From Nocardioides sp. TF02-7 (lineage in GTDB: Bacteria; Actinomycetota; Actinomycetes; Propionibacteriales; Nocardioidaceae): DNA of 64,000 nt. How positions within the stretch are numbered: position 1 is the stretch's first letter; each line of letters opens with the position of its first letter. The notes below the pieces were generated by a model. The model ran no database searches, was not told the DNA's origin, and worked only from the letters and a program-made list of their open reading frames with translations. The DNA lies in assembly GCF_022437945.1 (NCBI RefSeq), contig NZ_CP092535.1, forward strand, positions 3,968,001 to 4,032,000, read 5' to 3'. Below are positions 41,358 through 51,363 of this stretch, piece after piece. The position numbers were made by a program, and so were the translations under genes.

Positions 41358-41923
41358 CCGCCGGCGAGCGGCCGCCCGACGACGGCACCCGGGCAGCGCG
41401 GGTCGCCCCCGGTCGCCGGCGCGACGTCGGGCCGTTGGTCGCCGGCCTCGCCCGGGTGTTCGGGCGGGTGGCCGGCACCGAGCCGCCCGCCGTCTTCCTC
41501 ACCCTGGGCCGGCACCGCCGGCTGTTCTGGGGCTGGCTGCACTTCGCCGGCCGGCTGATGCCGGGCGGGCGGCTCCGTCGGCGGGAGACCGAGCTGGTCG
41601 TCCTCCGGGTCGCCGCCTGGACCGGGTCGGACTACGAGCTGACCCAGCACCGGCGCCTCGGGCGGCGGGCGGGGCTGACCGCCGAGGAGGTCGCCCGGGC
41701 CGAGGCGGGCACGCTCGAGGGCTGGAGCCCCCGGGAGCACGCCCTGCTCGCGGCCGCCGGCGAGCTGCTCGACCGGGAGGACCTGTCGGAGGAGGGATGG
41801 CAGCGGCTCCGGGCGTCGCTCGACGAGCGCGAGGCGATCGAGGCGGTGCTGCTGGTCGGCCACTACCGGATGCTCGCGACCGCCCTCCGGGCGCTACGGG
41901 TGCGTCCCGACCGGCCCCGCTGA
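41354..41923 (+). CDS. Carboxymuconolactone decarboxylase / AhpD-like protein
   Basis: 189 residues from GTG 41354, which overlaps the SDR stop. The helical CMD fold is indicated by RETELVVLRVAAWTGSDYEL, TQHRRLGRRAGLTAEEVARA and EAIEAVLLVGHYRMLATALR. The CxxC of peroxidase-active AhpD proteins is replaced by GSDYELTQH, so thiol peroxidase activity is unlikely. Third gene of the PLD-SDR-CMD operon. Confidence 0.8.
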   Translation: MTAGERPPDDGTRAARVAPGRRRDVGPLVAGLARVFGRVAGTEPPAVFLTLGRHRRLFWGWLHFAGRLMPGGRLRRRETELVVLRVAAWTGSDYELTQHRRLGRRAGLTAEEVARAEAGTLEGWSPREHALLAAAGELLDREDLSEEGWQRLRASLDEREAIEAVLLVGHYRMLATALRALRVRPDRPR

Positions 41924-41967
41924 CCGGGGCGGGAGGTCCGCGCTGGGGCGTTGTCGGCGCCCGCCCG

Positions 41968-41980
41968 TACGCTCGATCCC
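41968..41980 (+). promoter_or_regulatory. Leaderless -10 box for uvrB
   Basis: TACGCT (41968-41973) followed by 7 nt and ATG 41981. No LexA (SOS) box was recognised in the preceding 60 bases. Confidence 0.45.
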
Positions 41981-44120
41981 ATGCGTCCGATCACCGACCT
42001 CGAGCGTCGCGTCCACCCGTTCAAGGTGGAGTCCGACTTCCAGCCCGCCGGCGACCAGCCGGCGGCGATCGAGGAGATCACCCGCCGGCTGCAGGGCGGC
42101 ACGCAGGACGTCGTGCTGCTCGGCGCCACCGGCACCGGCAAGACGGCGACCGTGGCCTGGGTGGCCGAGCAGGTGCAGCGGCCGGTGCTCGTGCTCCAGC
42201 CCAACAAGACGCTCGCCGCCCAGTTCGCCAACGAGCTGCGCCAGATCTTCCCGCACAACGCCGTCGAGTACTTCGTCTCCTACTACGACTACTACCAGCC
42301 CGAGGCCTACGTCCCGCAGACCGACACCTACATCGAGAAGGACTCCTCGATCAACGAGGAGGTCGAGCGGCTGCGCCACTCGGCCACCAACAGCCTGCTC
42401 ACGCGCCGCGACGTGATCGTGGTCTCGACCGTGTCCTGCATCTACGGCCTCGGCACGCCGCAGGAGTACGTCGACCGGATGGTGCGGCTGCGGGTGGGGG
42501 AGGAGCACGACCGCGACACGGTGCTGCGGCGCCTGGTCGACATCCAGTACGCCCGCAACGACCTGTCGTTCACCCGCGGCACGTTCCGGGTTCGCGGCGA
42601 CACCCTGGAGATCTTCCCCGTCTACGAGGAGATGGCGGTCCGGATCGAGTTCTTCGGCGACGAGATCGAGCGGCTGATGACGCTCCACCCGGTCACCGGC
42701 GAGGTGCTGACCGAGGACCAGGAGCTCTACATCTTCCCTGCCAGCCACTACGTCGCCGGCCCGGAGCGCATGGAGCGGGCGATCGCCGGGATCGAGCACG
42801 AGCTCACCGAGCAGCTTGCGACGTTCGAGCGGCAGGGGAAGATGCTCGAGGCGCAGCGACTGCGGATGCGGACGACGTACGACATCGAGATGATGCGCCA
42901 GATCGGCACCTGCTCGGGCATCGAGAACTACTCGATGCACATCGACGGCCGCAGCCCCGGCAGCGCGCCCAACTGCCTGCTCGACTACTTCCCCGAGGAC
43001 TTCGTCCTGGTGGTCGACGAGTCCCACGTCACCGTGCCCCAGATCGGCGGCATGTACGAGGGCGACATGTCCCGCAAGCGCAACCTGGTCGAGCACGGGT
43101 TCCGCCTGCCGAGCGCGATGGACAACCGGCCGCTGCGGTGGGAGGAGTTCCTCGAGCGGATCGGGCAGACGATCTACCTCTCCGCCACCCCCGGCGACTA
43201 CGAGCTCGACAAGGTCCAGGGCGACGTGGTCGAGCAGATCATCCGCCCGACCGGCCTGGTCGACCCCGAGGTCGTGGTCAAGCCCACCAAGGGGCCAGAT
43301 CGACGACCTCATCCACGAGATCCGGCTGCGCACCGAGCGCAACGAGCGGGTGCTCGTCACCACGCTCACGAAGAAGATGTCGGAGGACCTCACCGACTAC
43401 CTGCTCGACGCCGGCATCCGCACCCGCTACCTCCACTCCGAGGTCGACACGCTCAAGCGGGTCGAGCTGCTCCGCGACCTGCGGCTGGGCGCCTACGACG
43501 TGCTGGTCGGCATCAACCTGCTCCGTGAGGGCCTCGACCTGCCCGAGGTGTCGCTGGTGTCGATCCTCGACGCCGACAAGGAGGGCTTCCTGCGGTCCGA
43601 CAAGTCGCTCATCCAGACGATCGGCCGTGCCGCCCGCAACGTCTCCGGCCAGGTGCACATGTACGCCGACAAGGTCACGCCGTCGATGGCGTCGGCGATC
43701 GAGGAGACCAACCGCCGGCGCGAGAAGCAGGTGGCCTACAACCGCGCCAACGGCGTCGACCCGCAGCCGCTGCGGAAGAAGATCGCCGACATCACCGAGA
43801 TGCTGGCCCGCGAGGACGAGACCACGCAGGCGCTGCTGCAGACCTGGGCCGACGTCGGCCAGGCCGGCCGGGCCGGTGGCGTGAAGCCGAAGGGCCAGCC
43901 GGTGCCGCGGCTGGGGGAGGCCCAGGCCGGCGGCCGCACCCTCCGCGAGGAGGGGCTGGCCGGCCTGCCGAGCTCCGACCTGGCCGCCCTCATCCAGGAC
44001 CTCACCGACCAGATGAAGTCGGCCGCCGCCGAGCTGCAGTTCGAGCTGGCCGCGCGGCTGCGCGACGAGATCTCCGAGCTGCGCAAGGAGCTGCGGCAGA
44101 TGGTGGAGGCGACCAAGTGA
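41981..44120 (+). CDS. uvrB: Excinuclease ABC subunit B, one frame break
   Basis: Damage-verifying helicase of nucleotide excision repair. About 712 residues. Walker A LLGATGTGKTATVAWVAEQV; beta-hairpin YYDYYQPEAYVPQTDTYIEK; VVDESHVTVPQIGGMYEGD; helicase late motifs GINLLREGLDLPEVSLVSIL and QTIGRAARNVSGQVHMYAD; C-terminal UVR domain (AAELQFELAARLRDEISELR). An extra C near 43293 breaks the frame between PTKG and QIDDLIHEIRLR. ATG 41981 gives MRPITDLERRVHPFKVESDF, the normal start. Confidence 0.95.
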
Positions 44121-44131
44121 GCGGCGCTCCG

Positions 44132-44143
44132 TAGAATCCGGAC
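44132..44143 (+). promoter_or_regulatory. Leaderless -10 box for MFS gene
   Basis: TAGAAT (44132-44137), 6 nt, then GTG 44144. It supports GTG as start. Confidence 0.45.
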
Positions 44144-45433
44144 GTGACACCGCCCCGCACCCTGCCCCGCGCGTGGGTGGTGTGGGCGGCGGCGCTGCTG
44201 GTCTACGTGCTGGCGGTCTTCCACCGCAGCAGCCTGGCGGTGGCCGGCCTGGACGCGACCGAGCGGTTCGGCCTGTCCGCGAGCCAGCTGGGCTCGTTCA
44301 CGATGCTCCAGCTCCTGGTCTACGCCGGCATGCAGGTCCCCGTGGGGCTGCTCATCGACCGGTTCGGGCCGCGCACGGTGCTGACGGTCGGCCTGGTCAC
44401 GATGACCGTGGCGCAGACCGGGTTCGCCCTCGCGACGACGTACCCCACCGCCCTGGTCGCCCGGCTCCTGGTCGGCACCGGCGACGCCATGACGTTCATC
44501 TGCGTGCTCCGGCTGGTCGCGTCGTGGTTCCCGGACCGCCGGGTGCCGCTGGTCACGCAGCTCACCGGCAGCACCGGGCAGATCGGCGCCATCGTGGCGG
44601 CGGTGCCGATGACCTGGGCACTGTCCGGGCTGGGCTGGACCCGCGCCTACCTGGTGGCCGCGGCCGCGGGACCGGTGCTGCTGGCGCTGCTCCTCGCCGT
44701 CGTCCGCGACACCCCGGAGCAGCGCCACCAGCGCGGGCACCCCATGTCGCGGCAGGTGCTCGTCGCGACGCTCCGCGAGTCGTGGGCCCAGCCGGGCACC
44801 CGACTCGGCTTCTGGGTGCACTTCACCGCGCCGTTCAGCGCGCACATGCTGTCGCTGGTCTGGGGCTTTCCGTTCCTCGTGCTGAGCGAGGGCCTCTCCG
44901 CGACGGCGGCCGGCACCCTGCTCAGCCTGGTCGTGGTCGCGTCGATCGCCACCGGCCCGGTGCTCGGCTGGATGGTCGGCCGGCACCCGTGGCACCGCTC
45001 GACCGTCGCCCTGGCCACGGTCGCCGTGACCGTCGCGGTGTGGACGGCCGTGCTCGCGTGGCCCGGCGACGCCCCGCTCTGGCTGCTGGTGCTGCTGGTG
45101 ACCGTCTGCGGCTGTGCCGGGCCGGTCGCGATGATCGGCTTCGACGTCGGCCGCACCAGCAACCCGCCGGTGCGGATGGCCAGCGCCAGCGGCATCATCA
45201 ACCAGGGCGGCTTCGTCGCGGCCCTCATCACCGTGCTCGCCGTCGGCGCGGTCCTCGACCTGATGACGGCCCCGGGGTCGACCGACTACACGCCCGACGC
45301 GTTCCGGGCCGCGATGTCGGTGCAGTACGTGCTCTGGACCCTCGGGGCGGTGCAGATCCTCCGCTGGCGCAACCGGGTCCGGCGGCAGGTCCCGCGCGAG
45401 GTCGTCGAGCGCGGCTCGACGATGATCGGTTGA
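44144..45433 (+). CDS. MFS transporter
   Basis: Intact 429-residue carrier with 12 predicted membrane helices. The loop 2-3 signature is GLLIDRFGPRTVLTVGLVTM, and helix 4 has RLLVGTGDAMTFICVLRLVA. The central cytoplasmic loop (about 190-215) is short and basic. Overall similar to nitrate/nitrite-porter-like or sugar-phosphate MFS proteins but substrate not predictable. Convergent with the channel-like gene. Confidence 0.88.
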   Translation: MTPPRTLPRAWVVWAAALLVYVLAVFHRSSLAVAGLDATERFGLSASQLGSFTMLQLLVYAGMQVPVGLLIDRFGPRTVLTVGLVTMTVAQTGFALATTYPTALVARLLVGTGDAMTFICVLRLVASWFPDRRVPLVTQLTGSTGQIGAIVAAVPMTWALSGLGWTRAYLVAAAAGPVLLALLLAVVRDTPEQRHQRGHPMSRQVLVATLRESWAQPGTRLGFWVHFTAPFSAHMLSLVWGFPFLVLSEGLSATAAGTLLSLVVVASIATGPVLGWMVGRHPWHRSTVALATVAVTVAVWTAVLAWPGDAPLWLLVLLVTVCGCAGPVAMIGFDVGRTSNPPVRMASASGIINQGGFVAALITVLAVGAVLDLMTAPGSTDYTPDAFRAAMSVQYVLWTLGAVQILRWRNRVRRQVPREVVERGSTMIG

Positions 45434-45451
45434 GGGACCCGCGGGGCGCGG

Positions 45452-46131
45452 TCAGCGGCGGCGCCGGGTGAGGCCGACGAGCCGGGCGACGATCAACGCG
45501 ATGTAGAGCACGCCCGCCAGCTGCTCGATCATCACCAGCGACCGCGCGTTGTCCTTGACCGCGTAGATGTCGGAGAGGCCGACGCTCGTCAGGTTGGTGA
45601 ACGACAGGAAGAGCAGGTGGAACCAGGGCAGCGGCTCGGGGTCTGCCCCCCGTCGCCGGGTAGCCGGGTGACTCGAAGGAGCCCGGCCACAGCACCTGGG
45701 TGGCGGCGTAGAGGTAGGCGAACGCCCAGGCGACGACCGTGAACGCCGCACCGGCGGCGAACAGCTCGTCCCGCGTGACCCACTCGTCCTCGAAGAGGTA
45801 GCGGACCATCGCGTAGGAGACGAACAGGTAGAACGGCACGTGGAAGGCGGCCGAGGCGAGGACCACCCAGTCGGTGTCGGGCCAGACCGCCTCGCCGATC
45901 GTCAGCACCATGGCCGGCCCACCGAGGACGACCGCCACCCACGACAGGGCCGGGGTGTGCCGCACCGCCCACACGGCGACCAGCACGACCGCCATCTGGA
46001 CCACCCCGAGCACGGCCTTGCCCGGCACGGTGGCGTCGAGGAACGGGTAGAGCAGCACGACCGTCAGCTGACCGACGAGCAGCACCGCGGACGGGTGCTG
46101 CACGAGGGTCCGGAGGGGGGCGGTGCTCCAC
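45452..46131 (-). CDS. Potassium-channel-like membrane protein with unusual filter, two frame breaks
   Basis: About 225 residues with five to six hydrophobic segments. The last two flank a pore-like loop LLFLSFTNLTSVGLSDIYAV, where a K+ channel would have TVGYGD, so selectivity is uncertain. A -10 box TAGCAT (46144-46139) lies 7 nt before GTG 46131; removing one C from the run at 46110-46120 joins this start (MEHR) to PLRTLVQHPSAVLLVGQL. A second break near 45650 separates the pore region. The frame is open further upstream but that would cross the mce promoter. Confidence 0.6.
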
Positions 46132-46273
46132 GAAGCGGATGCTACGGCCAGCCCGTCCCGGCACCCCGACGGCCGGCCGCGTATCAGGTCAGGTTTCGCG
46201 ACCGTGACCGCTGCGCGGCGCGCCTCGTTGACCGATTTGTAACACCGCGGGCCGTGTCTCGTTTGCCATAACG

Positions 46274-46290
46274 AGAACACGTTCTAGTAT
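46274..46290 (+). promoter_or_regulatory. KstR-type operator and -10 box of the mce4 operon
   Basis: AGAAC-ac-GTTCT (46274-46285) is a perfect 5-bp inverted repeat with the KstR core AAC-N2-GTT. It directly abuts the -10 box TAGTAT (46285-46290). Repressor binding here would block transcription of yrbE4A onward. Because the ATG at 46289 lies inside the -10 box, translation should begin downstream at GTG 46316. Confidence 0.7.
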
Positions 46291-46315
46291 GGCGGCCGTC
46301 GCGAGCGAGGGGGAG

Positions 46316-47097
46316 GTGTCCGGATTGGCGCTCAGCGCTGCCTCGGTCGTCCGGGGACCCGGCGAGATCGCGCTCATGGTCGTCGAGGTCACCAAGCGGA
46401 TCTTCACCCGTCCGTTCCAGTTCCGGGAGTTCCTCGAGCAGGCCTGGTTCGTCACCAGCGTGACGCTGATGCCGACGATCCTGGTGTCGATCCCGTTCGG
46501 CGCGGTCATCTCGCTCCAGGTCGGCAACCTCACCGGCCAGCTCGGCGCGCAGTCGTTCGCCGGGGCGACCGCTGTGCTGGCGACGGTGCGGGAGGCGGCG
46601 CCGATGGCCGCGGCGATGATCATCGCCGGCGCGGCCGGCTCGGCGATCTGCTCCGACCTCGGGGCGCGCAAGATCCGCGAGGAGATCGACGCGATGGAGG
46701 TGCTGGGCATCGACCCGCTCGAGCGCCTGGTCGCCCCCGCGTGGTCGCCACGATGTTCGTCGCGGTGATGATCAACGGGATCGTCATCGGCGCCGGGATC
46801 GGCGGCGGCTACTTCTTCACCGTCATCGTGCAGGACGGGTCGGCCGGCGCCTTCCTCTCCTCGTTCACGGCGCTGGCGTCGCTGCCCGACCTCTACATCT
46901 CCATGATCAAGGCGGCCCTCTTCGGCTGGCTCGCCGCCATCGTCGGCGCCTACAAGGGGCTCGGCGCCGGTGGCGGCCCGAGCGGCGTCGGCCGGGCGGT
47001 CAACGAGTCGGTGATCATCGCCTTCATGCTGCTGTTCTTCCTGAACGCGGTGATCACGGCCATCTACTTCCAGGTCGCTCCTCCGGTGGGCCTCTGA
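46316..47097 (+). CDS. yrbE4A: Mce-system permease YrbE4A (MlaE family), one frame break
   Basis: Inner-membrane permease of the Mce4 sterol importer. The MlaE fold appears as FQFREFLEQAWFVTSVTLMP, AAAMIIAGAAGSAICSDLGA, RKIREEIDAMEVLGIDPLER and KGLGAGGGPSGVGRAVNESV. A missing C near 46738 breaks the frame at VAPRVVATMF. About 260 residues from GTG 46316; ATG 46289 in the same frame is less likely because it overlaps the -10 box. Translationally close to yrbE4B (stop to ATG 1 base). Confidence 0.9.
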
Positions 47098-47098
47098 C

Positions 47099-47938
47099 AT
47101 GGCGGCCGTGGGCGAGCTCCTCACCGACGCCGTACGGGCGCGGCGGCAGTCGCTGGAGCAGTACGGCGACCAGGCGCTGTTCTACGTCAAGGCGCTGCTG
47201 TGGGTGCCCCAGGCGATCAAGCGCTACCCCCGGGAGATCTGGAACACGCTGGCGGAGGTGGCCTTCGGCGTCGGCGGGCTCACCCTCATCGCGGGCTCGG
47301 CCGGCGTGATCGCGTTCATGGCGTTCTTCGCGGGCACCGAGGTCGGGATCCAGGGGTACGCGTCGCTCAGCCAGATCGGCGTCGCGAAGTTCAGCGCGTT
47401 CATCTCGGCGTACTTCAACACCCGCGAGGTCGCGCCGCTGGTCTCGGCGATCGCGCTCGCTGCGACCGTCGGCTGCGGCTACACCGCCCGGCTGGGCGCG
47501 ATGCGGATCTCGGAGGAGATCGACGCGCTCGAGGTGATGGCCGTGCCGTCGCTGCCGTTCCTCGTGACCACCCGGATGATCGCCGCGTTCATCGCGGTGA
47601 TCCCGCTCTACATCGTCGCCCTCTTCGCCTCCTACCTCTCCCCGCGGCTGATCGTCACCCTCATCTACGGCCAGTCCGCCGGCACCTACGACCACTACTT
47701 CCTGCAGTTCCTGCCACCGATCGACATGCTGTGGTCGTTCTTCAAGCTGCTGTTCCTGGCGGTCGCCGTCATCCTCATCCACTGCTACTACGGCTACACC
47801 GCGTCCGGCGGGCCGGCCGGCGTCGGCCGTGCGGTCGGGCGGGCGATCCGCACCTCGATCGTGACGATCGTCGTGGCCGACTTCTTCCTCAGCTTCGCGA
47901 TCTGGGGCTCCACGACCACGGTCAGGATCACGGGGTGA
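47099..47938 (+). CDS. yrbE4B: Mce-system permease YrbE4B (MlaE family)
   Basis: Intact 279-residue partner permease. Family motifs: PREIWNTLAEVAFGVGGLTL, YTARLGAMRISEEIDALEVM, AVPSLPFLVTTRMIAAFIAV and ASGGPAGVGRAVGRAIRTSI. Forms with YrbE4A the membrane channel that is expected to be driven by the ATPase MceG (not in this window). Confidence 0.93.
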   Translation: MAAVGELLTDAVRARRQSLEQYGDQALFYVKALLWVPQAIKRYPREIWNTLAEVAFGVGGLTLIAGSAGVIAFMAFFAGTEVGIQGYASLSQIGVAKFSAFISAYFNTREVAPLVSAIALAATVGCGYTARLGAMRISEEIDALEVMAVPSLPFLVTTRMIAAFIAVIPLYIVALFASYLSPRLIVTLIYGQSAGTYDHYFLQFLPPIDMLWSFFKLLFLAVAVILIHCYYGYTASGGPAGVGRAVGRAIRTSIVTIVVADFFLSFAIWGSTTTVRITG

Positions 47939-47945
47939 GCGCCTG

Positions 47946-49268
47946 ATGCTGGTCAACATCCACCACGACTCGGCGCGTGAGCACAACCGGCTCCTCGTGG
48001 CCGGCGTGGCGTTCCTGCTGGTGCTCGCGCTGCTGATCTGGCTCTCGGTCGCGATCTACAACAAGCAGTTCGACCGGGTGACGACGGTGACCGTCCAGGC
48101 CGACCGAGCCGGCCTCCAGCTGGCCAAGTTCGGCGACGTCCGGGTCAACGGCGCGCTCGTCGGCCAGGTCCGCGAGGTGTCGCAGAACGGCGAGCAGGCC
48201 GAGATCAGGATCGCCCTCGAGCCGGACGCGGCGAAGGCCATCCCGGCCAACGTGAACGTCGAGATCCTGCCGACCACCCTGTTCGGCCAGAAGTTCATCC
48301 AGTTCGTGCGTCCGGAGGCGCCCGCCCGCGACCACCTCGAGGACGGCGACGTGATCCCGTCCGACCGGGTGGACACCAACGTGGAGCTGAGCCAGATCCT
48401 CGCCGACCTGTTCCCGCTCCTCCGCGCGGTCCGGCCGGCCGACCTCAACGCGACGCTGAGCGCCCTGGCGACCGCGCTCGACGGACGGGGCGACCTGATC
48501 GGCGAGACCATGGACGACCTCGGCCAGTACCTCGGCGTGATCGACGACCACCTGCCCACCCTGCGCCAGGACCTGGTCGCGCTGGCCGACGTCGCCGACG
48601 CCTACGACCTGGCTGCGCCCGACCTGCTCGACGTGCTCGACAACGTCACCGTCACCAGCAAGACGATCCGGCAGAAGGCGCGCGACCTCGACGTGTTCTT
48701 CTCCGACCTCGCCGGCCTGGCCGACACCTCCACCCGCTTGTTGGCGGCCAACGAGGAGAACCTGGTGCGCTTCGGTCAGGTCACCGAGCCGGTGCTGGCG
48801 CTGCTCGCGGAGTACTCGCCGGAGTTCCCCTGCCTCATCAAGGGCGCCGCCAACTACGCGCCGATCCTCTCCCGCACGTTCGAGGGCAACGTCGTCAAGC
48901 AGATCTTCGAGCTCGGCAACGCGCAGTTCCGGCACTTCGACGAGCGCGACTTCATGGAGTACGGCGAGGTCGGGCACGGGCCGTGGTGCCCCAACGGTCT
49001 TCCCAAGCTGAGCGTGCCCGCGCCGTCGTTCCCGCTCAGGAACGGCAGCGACATCGACGAGAACCCGCCGCGGAGCCCGATCCCGAACCTGGGCCTGTTC
49101 GACCCCCACCAGCTCGACATCACCAGCGGGTTCGCGGGCAGCGAGGGCGACCAGGAGGTCGTCAACACCCTCCTTGCCGCCAACAACGGCGCCACCCCCG
49201 ACGACTACGGTGCGCTCGGCCCGCTCCTCTACGGCCCGGTCGTCCGCGAGGGGAGGCCGGCCGAGTGA
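47946..49268 (+). CDS. mce4A: Mce4A-like MlaD/Mce protein
   Basis: Cell-envelope component of the importer. 440 residues: N-terminal membrane anchor (LLVAGVAFLLVLALLIWLSV), MCE domain (about 40-125: VTVQADRAGLQLAKFGDVRV, NGALVGQVREV, ILPTTLFGQKFIQFV), long helical region (130-300) and a C-terminal extension containing two cysteines (FPCLIKGAANYAP, GPWCPNGLP). First of six consecutive mce genes. Assigned to the Mce4 type by operon context and KstR sites. Confidence 0.9.
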   Translation: MLVNIHHDSAREHNRLLVAGVAFLLVLALLIWLSVAIYNKQFDRVTTVTVQADRAGLQLAKFGDVRVNGALVGQVREVSQNGEQAEIRIALEPDAAKAIPANVNVEILPTTLFGQKFIQFVRPEAPARDHLEDGDVIPSDRVDTNVELSQILADLFPLLRAVRPADLNATLSALATALDGRGDLIGETMDDLGQYLGVIDDHLPTLRQDLVALADVADAYDLAAPDLLDVLDNVTVTSKTIRQKARDLDVFFSDLAGLADTSTRLLAANEENLVRFGQVTEPVLALLAEYSPEFPCLIKGAANYAPILSRTFEGNVVKQIFELGNAQFRHFDERDFMEYGEVGHGPWCPNGLPKLSVPAPSFPLRNGSDIDENPPRSPIPNLGLFDPHQLDITSGFAGSEGDQEVVNTLLAANNGATPDDYGALGPLLYGPVVREGRPAE

Positions 49269-50386
49269 CCATCGTCGTGCCCGAGGAGTCGCCGTCCATC
49301 GCCCGGCTCCGCCACCGCCGCAACGCGGTGACGCTGGCCGCCGGCATCAAGCTCGGTGTCTTCTCCGTCATCTCGCTGCTGGTCACCGGCCTGCTGGCGG
49401 TGATCATGGGCAACATCGGGCTCGGGCCGGGCAGGCACTACGAGGCGGTGTTCACCAGCGCCACCATGCTCGAGGACGGCGACGACGTCCGGGTCGCCGG
49501 CGTGAGCGTCGGCGAGGTCAAGGAGGTGGAGCACTTCGACCGGACGATGGCGCTGGTCAGGTTCCGCATCGACGCCGACGTCGAGCTGACGACCGCCTCG
49601 ACCGCCGAGATCCGGTTCCTCAACCTGGTGGGCGACCGCTACCTCGCCCTCGAGCGCGGCCGCGGCGGCGGCGGGGCGGAGCCGCTCGACGAGGGAGACC
49701 GGATCCCCGTCGAGCAGACCAAGCCCTCGCTCGACCTCACCGTGCTCTTCGACGGGTTCAAGCCGCTCTTCCAGGCGCTGACGCCGGAGCAGGTCAACGA
49801 GCTGAGCCTCAACCTGGTACAGGTGCTCCAGGGGGAGGGCGGCACCGTGCGGGGACTCCTCGAGCACACCGCGTCGCTCACGACGGCGCTCGCCGACCGC
49901 GACCAGCTGATCGGCGACGTGGTGACCAACCTGAGCGAGACCCTCGACACCGTCAACCAGCGGCACGAGCAGCTCAGCACGCTGGTGGTCGAGCTGAAGG
50001 ACTGGATGCGCGACCTGGCCCGCGACCGTACCACCATCGGGTCCTCGCTCGACAACATCTCCGACCTGACCGTCACGGTGGCCGACCTGCTGCGGCGCAG
50101 CCGTCCGCTGCTCAAGCGCGACCTCGCCGCGCTGCGCGAGCTGGCGAAGCTGATCAACTCGCCCGACCAGCGCCGCGAGTTCATCGACCTCCTCGAGCGG
50201 ATGCCGGAGGTCATGTCCGACCAGATCCGCACCGGCACCTACGGCTCCTGGTACCAGTACTACTTCTGCGGGTTCTCCGCCCGGATCAAGCTGCCGCTCA
50301 TCGGTGACTGGCCGATCGTCGAGCAGATCCAGGACTACATCGAGAAGTTCGAGTTCCGGTCGACCGCTCCGAGGTGCAACGACTGA
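49265..50386 (+). CDS. mce4B: Mce4B-like MlaD/Mce protein
   Basis: 373 residues, intact. N-terminal anchor (IKLGVFSVISLLVTGLLAVI), MCE domain (YEAVFTSATMLEDGDDVRVA, GVSVGEVKEVEHF, EIRFLNLVGDRYLALER) and a coiled helical tail ending with the Cys pair region YYFCGFSARIKL and RSTAPRCND. GTG 49265 overlaps the mce4A stop (GTGA). Confidence 0.9.
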   Translation: MTIVVPEESPSIARLRHRRNAVTLAAGIKLGVFSVISLLVTGLLAVIMGNIGLGPGRHYEAVFTSATMLEDGDDVRVAGVSVGEVKEVEHFDRTMALVRFRIDADVELTTASTAEIRFLNLVGDRYLALERGRGGGGAEPLDEGDRIPVEQTKPSLDLTVLFDGFKPLFQALTPEQVNELSLNLVQVLQGEGGTVRGLLEHTASLTTALADRDQLIGDVVTNLSETLDTVNQRHEQLSTLVVELKDWMRDLARDRTTIGSSLDNISDLTVTVADLLRRSRPLLKRDLAALRELAKLINSPDQRREFIDLLERMPEVMSDQIRTGTYGSWYQYYFCGFSARIKLPLIGDWPIVEQIQDYIEKFEFRSTAPRCND

Positions 50387-51363
50387 TGCGGGCGAGCGAC
50401 GCGCGGGTCCTGCGCCTGGGCGCCATCACGCTGGTGGTGCTGGCGCTGGTGTCGGCCGCCACGTTCAACCTCGGAAAGTTCCCCGGCTTCCGCGGCACGA
50501 CCTACTACGCCGAGTTCAGTGACGCGAGCGGCATCCACAAGGGCAACATCGTCCAGGTCGGCGGCATCCGCGTCGGGCGGGTCACCGACGTGACCCTCGC
50601 CGAGGACCGGGTGCGGGTGGAGTTCGAGGTCGACGGCGGTGTCGAGTTCGGCCCCGAGAGCGCCGCCTCCATCGAGGTGCTCAACCTGCTCGGCGAGAAG
50701 TACCTCGAGCTCCAGCCGGCCGGCGACGGCCAGCTCGCGAGCGGCGCGACCATCCCCCTCGACCGCACCGAATCGGCGTACGACATCGTCGGCGTCTTCG
50801 GCGACCTCACCGAGACCACCGAGGAGATCGACACCCGCCAGCTGTCCGAGGCGCTCGACGTCGTCTCCGGGACGCTCGACGGGGCGGCCCCGGAGATCTC
50901 CGCGGCCTTCGACGGCATCGCCCGGCTGTCGCGCAGCGTCTCCCAGCGCGACGAGCAGATCCAGACCCTGCTGGAGAGCTCCCAGCAGGTCAGCCGCGTC
51001 CTGGAGCGGCGCGGCGACGACATCGTGGAGCTGATGGAGCACAGCGACCTGGTGTTCCGCGAGCTGCAGAAGCGCAAGGCCGCCGTGCACCGCCTCCTCG
51101 TCAATGCGACGGTGCTCGCCGACGAGCTGCGCGGCCTCGCGAAGGACAACGAGGCGCAGATCGGTCCCGCGCTGGCCGAGGTCGACGAGCTGCTCACGAT
51201 GCTCGTCGAGCGCAAGGACCAGCTGACGGCGACCCTCCACGAGCTCGGTCCCTACGTCGAGATCCTCAGCAACATCATCGGCACCGGACCGTGGTTCGAC
51301 GCCGTCGCCGTCAACATCGCCACCATCCCGACCGGCGAGTTCGTCCCCGGGTTCGCGGAGTGA
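50386..51363 (+). CDS. mce4C: Mce4C-like MlaD/Mce protein
   Basis: 325 residues, intact. Anchor (LGAITLVVLALVSAATFNLG), MCE domain (YAEFSDASGIHKGNIVQVGG, IRVGRVTDVTLAEDRVRVEF, EVLNLLGEKYLELQPAG) and a long helical region. ATG 50386 shares bases with the mce4B stop (TGATG); an in-frame GTG at 50374 is the alternative. Confidence 0.9.
   Translation: MRASDARVLRLGAITLVVLALVSAATFNLGKFPGFRGTTYYAEFSDASGIHKGNIVQVGGIRVGRVTDVTLAEDRVRVEFEVDGGVEFGPESAASIEVLNLLGEKYLELQPAGDGQLASGATIPLDRTESAYDIVGVFGDLTETTEEIDTRQLSEALDVVSGTLDGAAPEISAAFDGIARLSRSVSQRDEQIQTLLESSQQVSRVLERRGDDIVELMEHSDLVFRELQKRKAAVHRLLVNATVLADELRGLAKDNEAQIGPALAEVDELLTMLVERKDQLTATLHELGPYVEILSNIIGTGPWFDAVAVNIATIPTGEFVPGFAE

Noticed and set aside
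46289..46315. ATG 46289 as start of yrbE4A
   Set aside because: It overlaps the likely -10 box TAGTAT, so it would not be in the transcript; GTG 46316 is in frame just after a GA/GG-rich ribosome binding region.
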